A stretch of DNA of 7,995 bases from JBCDBH01 sp039184055 (lineage in GTDB: Bacteria; Acidobacteriota; Thermoanaerobaculia; Multivoradales; J023): positions 1-7,995 of the forward strand of contig JBCDBH010000276.1 of the NCBI GenBank assembly GCA_039184055.1. Reading direction: 5' to 3'. Shown in pieces: positions 1 through 5,484 of the stretch (positions are counted from its first letter, which is position 1; the number at the start of each line of letters is the position of its first letter). The notes below the pieces were generated by a model that had not been told where the DNA came from, searched no databases, and saw nothing but the letters and a program-made list of their open reading frames with translations. The position numbers and the translations under genes were made by a program.

Positions 1-2253
1 GGCTGGGTCGAGTTCATCGATGCCAGCCCTTGCGAGGACGAAGCTCAAATCCGCCGGTTCTACCTCCGACAAGGCGGATACCTCGCCATTCTCTATATTC
101 TTCGGGCCAATGACATTCATTTCGAGAATCTGATCGCGATCGGCGAGCACCCGGTGATCATCGATCTCGAAGCCATCTTGCAACCCGGTCCACCTCGAGA
201 AGACTCGGCCGAGCCCGATCCACTGCAGGATTCGATCATCCGCGTCGGGCTTCTTCCTGTTCGCACCTGGCAGAACGAAAGCTCGCCTGGACTCGACGTC
301 AGTGCCCTCGGCGGCGCGGCCGGGCAGATGTCACCACGACCCGAAGCATCATGGGCGAAATCAGGCACCGATCACATGCGTTATGCGCGGAAGACTCGCG
401 CCCTGCCGCTACCCGCTCGACATCGCCCGGCGCTCGACGGAACCGCGCAACCGGCCCTTCGATATCTGGATGAAATCAAAACCGGTTTCGAGACTCTCTA
501 CCGGTTGTTTCTCACCCACCGCGCCGAGTTACTCGCCGACGACGGACCACTCACCGCCTTCAAAGGCGAAGACATCCGCGTCCTCTTACGGCCCACCAAC
601 CTATACGCCATCGTCCTGCGCGATAGCTTTCATCCACAATTCCTCGGCGACGCGCTCGAGCGCGATCTCTTTTTCGACAAACTGTGGCGTCAGGTACCGA
701 GGCATCCGCACCTGCGGCAAGTCATCGGGGCGGAGCAACACGCTCTTCATCAACGCGACATCCCCCTCTTCAGAGCCCACAGCGATAGCCGCACGGTCCG
801 TTCCACCACTGGAGAGACTTGGCCCGACTTTTTCACCGCTTCGGGGATGTCTTTGGTACGAGATCGCATCGAGGAGCTCGGCGAAAAAGACCTCCGTACC
901 CAACTCTGGTTCATCGAGGCTTCGATGGCGATTCTCAGCGACGACGAGCGAGAACGCCCCACGCCTCGAACCGCCCAACGACAAACCACGACACCCCTTG
1001 GCGAGACCGAACCCGTATCGACCGACCGGCTCATCGAGCTAGCTTCAACGATCGGCGAGGCACTCGCGACAAACTGTCTCGAAGAACGAGAATCCATACG
1101 GTGGCTGGGTCTTCAGCCCACGATGGCCGGCGCATACCAAATTGCCTTATCGGGAACGGGCTTGTACTCCGGCCAGCCGGGTATCACGCTCTTCTTGGCC
1201 TATCTCGCAGCGCTCTCCGATCATGATCGCCTTCGAGCCGTCGCGGAACTTTCCTGCGCCACCCTGCTCGACGACGTCAGGCACGACACACCGGCAGACA
1301 TTCGAAAGATCGGTGCCTTCGACGGTCTGACCGGCCTGCTGTTCACGTTTGTCCATCTCGCCTCGCTATGGCAGCGATCCGACTTGCTCGAGCACGCGCT
1401 CGACCTCTGCGCGCGAATCGACCCATGGATCGACGACGATCAACGCTTCGATGTGGTTCACGGCGCCGCTGGAACGATCTTGGCTTTGGCGGCAATCCAC
1501 GACATGCGCCCGCGACCGGCCATTCTCGAAACCATGGTGCGATGTGGCGATCACCTGCTTGCCCATGCTCGACATGACGAAAACGGCGCCAGCTGGCTCA
1601 CCAGTCCCGAGGCAACCGTCCCACTCGCTGGTTTCGCCCACGGCACGGCGGGAATCGCCACCGCGCTCGTCGAGCTGGCGGCGCGCGTCGACGAAGGTCG
1701 CTTTCTCGAGGTCGCTCACCAGGCACTTCGGTACGAACGCGGTCTTTTTTCTCCTGAGCATGGTAACTGGCCCGATTTACGCACCGACGCCAAACAGCCG
1801 CATGATCTTTACTATTGGTGCCACGGCGCCCCTGGAATCGGCCTCGGCCGAACCCTCGTGTTGCGTCACGAGGACAACGCCGAGTGCCGAGAAGATCTCG
1901 AGCTGGCGCTACGCGCCACCACCGCCCATGGTTTCGGTCTGAATCATTCGCTATGTCATGGTGATCTAGGCAATCTCGACATCCTGCGAGTCGCCGCCAC
2001 AACCACCCATGCCGACTGGTTGCACGAGATCATCGATACGCAAGCCACCCGCTTGGCCACCGAGATCTCAGAGTACGGCTGGCGCTGCGGTCTGCCGATG
2101 GAAGTCGAGAGTCCTGGGTTGATGGTTGGACTCGCCGGTGTCGGTTACGGCTTGCTGCGGCTCGCCGAGCCTCGACGCGTGCCGTCGCTGCTTGCCCTGG
2201 AACCGCCACGCGGCCCGAGCCCCACTCTCAACGAGCAAAAAACCCTGGATTGA
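1..2253 (+). CDS. lanM: Class II lanthipeptide synthetase LanM, 3' part (partial at left edge)
   Basis: Bifunctional cytosolic enzyme that phosphorylates and eliminates Ser/Thr in a precursor peptide, then adds Cys to the dehydro-residues to form (methyl)lanthionine. The frame is open from base 1 with no start, so the N-terminus lies upstream; 750 residues are visible (numbered from base 1). The dehydratase (DUF4135) end is clear: a kinase-like stretch with NDIHFEN (37-43) and IDLEAIL (54-60), then RVLLRPTNLY (193-202), whose R193 and T199 have the spacing of the CylM elimination pair Arg506/Thr512 as I recall it. From about residue 340 comes a complete LanC cyclase domain: FDVVHGAAG (D484), AHGTAG (H547), WCHGAPG (C607) and LCHGDLG (C652, H653). 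C607, C652 and H653 are the expected zinc ligands, with spacing close to NisC; D484 and H547 match the NisC active-site acid/base residues. The C-terminus is normal for the family. No key residue is missing in the visible part. The substrate peptide is not in the window. Family assignment is secure; the product is unknown. Confidence 0.95.
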   Translation, partial: GWVEFIDASPCEDEAQIRRFYLRQGGYLAILYILRANDIHFENLIAIGEHPVIIDLEAILQPGPPREDSAEPDPLQDSIIRVGLLPVRTWQNESSPGLDVSALGGAAGQMSPRPEASWAKSGTDHMRYARKTRALPLPARHRPALDGTAQPALRYLDEIKTGFETLYRLFLTHRAELLADDGPLTAFKGEDIRVLLRPTNLYAIVLRDSFHPQFLGDALERDLFFDKLWRQVPRHPHLRQVIGAEQHALHQRDIPLFRAHSDSRTVRSTTGETWPDFFTASGMSLVRDRIEELGEKDLRTQLWFIEASMAILSDDERERPTPRTAQRQTTTPLGETEPVSTDRLIELASTIGEALATNCLEERESIRWLGLQPTMAGAYQIALSGTGLYSGQPGITLFLAYLAALSDHDRLRAVAELSCATLLDDVRHDTPADIRKIGAFDGLTGLLFTFVHLASLWQRSDLLEHALDLCARIDPWIDDDQRFDVVHGAAGTILALAAIHDMRPRPAILETMVRCGDHLLAHARHDENGASWLTSPEATVPLAGFAHGTAGIATALVELAARVDEGRFLEVAHQALRYERGLFSPEHGNWPDLRTDAKQPHDLYYWCHGAPGIGLGRTLVLRHEDNAECREDLELALRATTAHGFGLNHSLCHGDLGNLDILRVAATTTHADWLHEIIDTQATRLATEISEYGWRCGLPMEVESPGLMVGLAGVGYGLLRLAEPRRVPSLLALEPPRGPSPTLNEQKTLD
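2228..2253. other. 26 bp tail-to-tail overlap of LanM and flavin oxidase genes
   Basis: The TGA of the LanM gene (2251-2253, + strand) lies beyond the TGA of the oxidase gene (2228-2230, - strand), so both genes code through the same 26 bp on opposite strands. There is no room for, and I see no, hairpin terminator between them. Transcripts from either side would therefore run antisense into the other gene. Confidence 0.9.
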
Positions 2254-3619
2254 ATAGCCCCTTCGGATCGTACTGCCTCTTGCCCGCCAGCACTCTGGGC
2301 CAGTCGTCACCGAATTGGCGCTGATAGCGCGCCTCGTCGAGTCGTACCGCGCCGGTGAGGTAATAGGTCGCTCCCACCTTCATCGCTAGATCGACGAACC
2401 CCTGAGCCATGGCCAGGTTGTGATCCGCGAGCCTCCGTGGCGTTGCGGTATAGATCCCCAGTCCCATGATGTGCTCGGACTCGGGAACACGCAGCATCGG
2501 TCGGGTGAGCGCGGCCCGTGGCACCGCGCCGAGCCTGACGTGCTCGACATTGACCGTTCGCGGCAAGACGTGCCGCTCGACCTTACCCAAGAAAGACTCG
2601 ACCTCCTCCCAAGGCAGCAACACGTCCGTAAAGATCTGAGCGAGTGACGTCGTGGCTTTGGGTTCTCCGGCCGGTGTGCCCATCAAGAGAAAATCCGCCA
2701 TGGACAAATCATCGGCGTAGACCCAGCGGGAGAAACCGAGATCACCGAGCACCGCTTGATCGTCGATCGTGCTTTCATCGTCGGCCTCGACGGTCAACGT
2801 GAGCGGATAGAGATACGAATAGAGTCGCTCGGGACCTCGCTCTCCGAGGCGCGCACCGTGAAGACACGAGCGGACAATGCCATCCATGAACGTGACTCGC
2901 TGCTCCGTCATCAGCCGGCGCTGATCGGCGAGCTGGGTCTCTAGATCGACATATTGCAGAAAATAGGTGCGCGTTCGAAGCGCACACGGCCGAAGCCGTA
3001 CGACCGCGCGGGTAATCACCCCGAACTGACCGAAACCACCGAGAGCAAGCTCGAATAGATCACGGTTCTCATCGAGACTACATCGCACCAGCTCCCCATC
3101 GTGGCCCGCCACCTCGAGCTCGAGGCAGTGGTCGAGCTGCGTGCCGTGGCGAAAGCTGGCGTTACCAAAACCGGCGGCGGACAAAGTTCCCCCGATGCTG
3201 GTGCCCAGATAGCTCGTCAGCACGGGAGGAACGCGACGACGCGTGAGCGCCGCGCCGACCACGTCTTTCCACAACGTTCCAGCGTCGGCGATACAGCGGT
3301 CCGCGCTCTGACCGAGGATGTCGAACGCGTCGAGACCGCGCATGTCGAGCACCACACCGCCCTCGTTGAGCGCTTGCCCCGAAAAGGCAAAGCTCCCAGC
3401 ACGTGGCGAAATCGGTAGATCGTGCTGATAGGCATAGGCGACGACCGCTGCAACCTCGGATGCGTCGCGCGGGCTCACCACCACCTTTGGAGTCTTGACG
3501 ACCGTGCCACCATAATCGGTCGAAACCGCGGTGATGCTCGCCGCATCGTCCGCCACCTTTCCGGACACCAGTCGCTCGAGGTCCGTACGCAGTCGACGCG
3601 ACAAAATCTCTTTGTTCAT
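2228..3619 (-). CDS. FAD-linked oxidase, cytokinin dehydrogenase-like fold
   Basis: A 463-residue flavoprotein of the PCMH/VAO type, probably cytosolic (no signal peptide seen). An N-terminal FAD-binding domain (about 40-210) contains SPRAGSFAFSGQA (71-83), GGVVLDM (87-93), SIGGTLSAAG (141-150), FRHGTQ (156-161) and GGFGQFGVITRA (194-205). The order and wording follow plant and bacterial cytokinin dehydrogenases closely. The C-terminal part includes DVLLPWEEVESFL, as in the cytokinin-binding domain, and ends with YDPKGLFNPG. Two hallmark residues differ: the His that binds FAD covalently (His105 of maize CKX1) aligns with F77, and the substrate-binding Asp (Asp169) aligns with S136. It is therefore unlikely to be a cytokinin dehydrogenase; non-covalent FAD and another substrate are inferred. 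Given its neighbours, oxidation of a RiPP or of a small molecule attached to it is plausible. I chose the ATG at 3619; an in-frame start at 3721 would run through the divergent promoter and into the neighbouring gene. The 3' end overlaps the LanM gene by 26 bp. Confidence 0.88.
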   Translation of the reverse strand: MNKEILSRRLRTDLERLVSGKVADDAASITAVSTDYGGTVVKTPKVVVSPRDASEVAAVVAYAYQHDLPISPRAGSFAFSGQALNEGGVVLDMRGLDAFDILGQSADRCIADAGTLWKDVVGAALTRRRVPPVLTSYLGTSIGGTLSAAGFGNASFRHGTQLDHCLELEVAGHDGELVRCSLDENRDLFELALGGFGQFGVITRAVVRLRPCALRTRTYFLQYVDLETQLADQRRLMTEQRVTFMDGIVRSCLHGARLGERGPERLYSYLYPLTLTVEADDESTIDDQAVLGDLGFSRWVYADDLSMADFLLMGTPAGEPKATTSLAQIFTDVLLPWEEVESFLGKVERHVLPRTVNVEHVRLGAVPRAALTRPMLRVPESEHIMGLGIYTATPRRLADHNLAMAQGFVDLAMKVGATYYLTGAVRLDEARYQRQFGDDWPRVLAGKRQYDPKGLFNPGFFAR

Positions 3620-3625
3620 GATCGT

Positions 3626-3650
3626 AAGGGTAGCAGAGCGATTGACCCTT
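3626..3650. promoter_or_regulatory. Inverted repeat in divergent intergenic region, possible operator
   Basis: AAGGGT (3626-3631) and ACCCTT (3645-3650) form 6 bp inverted arms separated by 13 bp. The repeat covers the proposed -35 box of the rightward gene and sits just upstream of the start codon of the leftward gene, a position where a dimeric repressor could control both. The arms are short, so chance is a real alternative. Confidence 0.25.
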
Positions 3651-3670
3651 CTCACGAGGCTCGCTACGCT
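3642..3670 (+). promoter_or_regulatory. Predicted sigma70-type promoter for the SpaB_C-like gene
   Basis: TTGACC (3642-3647) and TACGCT (3665-3670) are separated by 17 bp, close to the TTGACA/TATAAT pattern. The expected transcription start, about 7 bases downstream, falls at or next to the ATG at 3678. The message would then be leaderless, or translation would begin at the in-frame ATG at 3708. It would drive the two-gene operon 3678-5392. Prediction from pattern only. Confidence 0.4.
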
Positions 3671-3693
3671 AAGGCCAATGTCTCTTGTGACAA
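3666..3693 (-). promoter_or_regulatory. Possible promoter for the flavin oxidase gene
   Basis: Reading leftward, TTGTCA (3693-3688) is followed after 16 bp by TAGCGT (3671-3666), giving a start near 3660 and a leader of roughly 40 bases before the ATG at 3619. The -35 match is good (5 of 6) but the -10 is poor (3 of 6). The -10 hexamer lies almost exactly opposite the -10 of the rightward promoter, so the two would compete. No clear Shine-Dalgarno precedes the ATG. Confidence 0.25.
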
Positions 3694-4682
3694 CAGCGGA
3701 TCCCGTGATGAGCGCCAGCATCTATGCCGCTGGCCAACTCGACGAAGTGCTCACCGACGGTATCGTTCCTTTTTGGCAACACCTCGAGCCCCCGGCGGAA
3801 GCCTATCTTTGGCTCGTGCGCTACGACCTCGGTGGCGAGCACCTTGCGATACGGGTTCATGGTCCCGATACCCTGGGTGAGCCCGCTTGGCACCAGCTCG
3901 AACATACACTCGAACCGGTCCTCGCTTCACAACCCGAGGCAACGCCGGAACGTGGGAAAAGCTGGTGGGGCAACCTACGAAAGCCTCCGCTCGATCCCGA
4001 AGACCGGCAGGTGCATGACGACCGCACGTTGTCTAGGACCACCTATCGCCGCAGTCCCGTGTCACTCGGCGCCCGTCCCTTGATCGATGACGACACCTTT
4101 GCCACCTTGTTGACCCGTGGGCTCAGCCAAGGATGCGCGGAGCTCCTCACCGTGGCAGCCGAAGGCGAGCTGGCGAACGAACGGCAAAGTACCCTTCTCC
4201 GTCTTCTGATTACCGGTCTCACGGCGATCGAAGAACGTTCCGACTACCTTGCGTATCATCGTGATTGGCTGATTCGCTATCCGTCGCTCAAGGTCAACGT
4301 GAAAGCCGACGCGGCCGAGACGATTCTCGGACGATTCGATCAGTTCTGCGCCCGCCGGCCCGAGTTGCTCGAACGCCTTTCGGCATGGTCGGCAGCGGCT
4401 TGGAACGACGGCGCGACATTCGATTCCAACGGCGATTTCAGCCCGGCCGTACAGGCTTTGGTCGATCACGTAGCCTCTTTTGGAGACGACCCTACCTATC
4501 GGAGCGATCCCTATGCGCCGTCACCGGTCTTTCCGAGCCTCTTCAAACTCTTTCACGGCATCGCCAATCAATTGGGTGTGAGCCCTTCGGACGAAGCCTA
4601 TACACACCACCTCTTGCTCCGGTCCGTCGCTCCGGAATCCACGAAACCGTTCTCGCTCATCCCGGTGGCGCAGTCGACATGA
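3678..4682 (+). CDS. Stand-alone SpaB_C-like / thiopeptide-type bacteriocin biosynthesis protein
   Basis: A 334-residue protein resembling the C-terminal elimination domain of class I lanthipeptide dehydratases (SpaB_C) and the stand-alone thiopeptide cyclase family (TIGR03891-like). The start of the domain shows YLWLVRYDLGGEHLAIRVHG (43-62), matching the family's W-F-x-I-R-Y...H-L-R-x-R strand. The end shows LFHGIANQLGVSPSDEAY (291-308), matching the H...N-R-L-G...E motif, here NQ instead of NR. R48 and H293 sit where NisB has residues needed for glutamate elimination (Arg786 and His961 as I recall). The glutamylation half of LanB is absent. Relatives eliminate glutamate or catalyse the [4+2] ring closure of thiopeptides; the reaction here is unknown. 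ATG 3678 has only a weak AAGG before it; the ATG at 3708 (residue 11) is a real alternative. An upstream in-frame start at 3531 would overlap the oxidase gene and is not favoured. It is translationally coupled to the next gene. Family assignment rests on motifs at both ends. Confidence 0.7.
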   Translation: MSLVTTADPVMSASIYAAGQLDEVLTDGIVPFWQHLEPPAEAYLWLVRYDLGGEHLAIRVHGPDTLGEPAWHQLEHTLEPVLASQPEATPERGKSWWGNLRKPPLDPEDRQVHDDRTLSRTTYRRSPVSLGARPLIDDDTFATLLTRGLSQGCAELLTVAAEGELANERQSTLLRLLITGLTAIEERSDYLAYHRDWLIRYPSLKVNVKADAAETILGRFDQFCARRPELLERLSAWSAAAWNDGATFDSNGDFSPAVQALVDHVASFGDDPTYRSDPYAPSPVFPSLFKLFHGIANQLGVSPSDEAYTHHLLLRSVAPESTKPFSLIPVAQST

Positions 4683-5392
4683 GTCGCCCAGGCATTACGG
4701 AAGCCGATATTGCCGGCTCGGATGGATGGATCAACCTCGTCGCCCTGGCCAACGAGCGTGGTCGGACGTGGGTCGAGAGCTTTCATGCACTCGGTGCCGA
4801 GGATCTGATCGAGTCGATCCACGACGCTCTCCGCCTCCTACTCCAGCGCCGATTCGACGAAGGTTGGGATCTGCTGCAATCGCTGGCGCCCGAGAACACC
4901 GCTTTGGCGAGCGCGGATCAGCCGACCCTTCTCGACGCCTACCGACCGTGGTACCACAACGCCACCGCCTACTATTTCTACAGCCGTAACGACTTTGATC
5001 GCGCCGAAGCCGAAATCAGAGCGGTAACCGAAGCGTCTATCCGTGCCTGTGAAGCGGAAGACTTCCTGGTCATCCTCGCCATCCGCTGTTGCGATGTCGA
5101 GCTTCAACGAGCTCGCATGCACCGCAATCACTACCACTGGCGGCACGTCGCTGACCACTTGGCGACCGTCCAGGAGATGATCGAGAGCCGCCGTCCTCTT
5201 TGCACCCTCGAGGGCGGTCGCGCCATCACGTTCGCCGATCTGCGCGCGTGGTCGGCAAGCCTCGATTTCGCCACGGAAGACAACCGTGAAGCGATCGACA
5301 AAGTGCTCGACCCCAACCGCTGGAAAATACGTTTCCGCGGCCTCGTTGCCGAGCTCTATGCCCTTCCCTGGATGATCATTCCTTACGGCTGA
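4679..5392 (+). CDS. Unrecognised 237-residue helical (TPR-like) protein, coupled to SpaB_C-like gene
   Basis: I do not recognise this family. The ATG at 4679 overlaps the preceding stop as ATGA, with GGTGG 10 bases upstream, so it is probably made together with the SpaB_C-like protein. The sequence looks wholly alpha-helical and soluble, without signal peptide or membrane segment. Residues 91-128 (WYHNATAYYFYSRNDFDRAE onward) resemble a tetratricopeptide unit: W, N-x-A, Y, D-F-x-R-A at typical spacing. Other helices cover 41-75 and 160-175. It is rich in Trp, Tyr and His, with HRNHYHW at 148-154, adjacent cysteines at 137-138 and further Cys at 124 and 175; no metal-binding pattern is clear. 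The C-terminus is aromatic and hydrophobic (LPWMIIPYG). A role as partner or scaffold of the SpaB_C-like enzyme, or in binding a peptide, is inferred from coupling only. A longer reading back to 4265 is rejected because it would lie inside the preceding gene. Confidence 0.82.
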   Translation: MSRPGITEADIAGSDGWINLVALANERGRTWVESFHALGAEDLIESIHDALRLLLQRRFDEGWDLLQSLAPENTALASADQPTLLDAYRPWYHNATAYYFYSRNDFDRAEAEIRAVTEASIRACEAEDFLVILAIRCCDVELQRARMHRNHYHWRHVADHLATVQEMIESRRPLCTLEGGRAITFADLRAWSASLDFATEDNREAIDKVLDPNRWKIRFRGLVAELYALPWMIIPYG

Positions 5393-5435
5393 CGCTTACC
5401 AGCTGACGCTCGGCTCACCCGTTCAGCGCAAAAGA

Positions 5436-5461
5436 AAAGGCCCGGCTCACGCCGGGCCTTT
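5436..5461. terminator. Bidirectional rho-independent terminator
   Basis: AAAGGCCCGGC (5436-5446), loop TCAC, GCCGGGCCTTT (5451-5461): a perfect 11 bp stem, eight of the pairs G-C. The top strand continues with TTT then CGCATTT; the bottom strand continues TTTTCTTTT. Both sides carry U-tracts, the leftward one stronger. It lies between the convergent ends at 5392 and 5485 and would stop both transcripts. The rest of this 92 bp gap shows nothing else. Confidence 0.9.
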
Positions 5462-5484
5462 CGCATTTCCGAACCGAGCTCAGC

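Noticed and set aside
302..1042. 246-residue + frame inside the LanM gene
   Set aside because: The LanM frame carries clear family motifs through this stretch; the alternative is Ser/Pro/Arg-rich with no recognisable domain.
2228..3619. Reading the flavoprotein as a LanD-type cysteine decarboxylase
   Set aside because: LanD enzymes are short FMN proteins of the HFCD family; this is a 463-residue FAD-linked oxidase with cytokinin dehydrogenase motifs.
3531..3677. Longer N-terminus for the SpaB_C-like gene from an ATG at 3531
   Set aside because: It would overlap the start of the divergent oxidase gene, and the added Arg/Ser-rich residues look like antisense coding; the likely promoter lies inside it.
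3620..3721. Longer N-terminus for the flavin oxidase from an in-frame start at 3721
   Set aside because: The extension crosses the intergenic region and the start of the rightward gene, and the family similarity begins well after MNKEI at 3619.
4265..4678. Longer reading of the 237-residue protein from 4265
   Set aside because: The extra part lies entirely inside the preceding gene in another frame and is Arg-rich in the way of a shadow frame; the ATGA at 4679 is the natural start.
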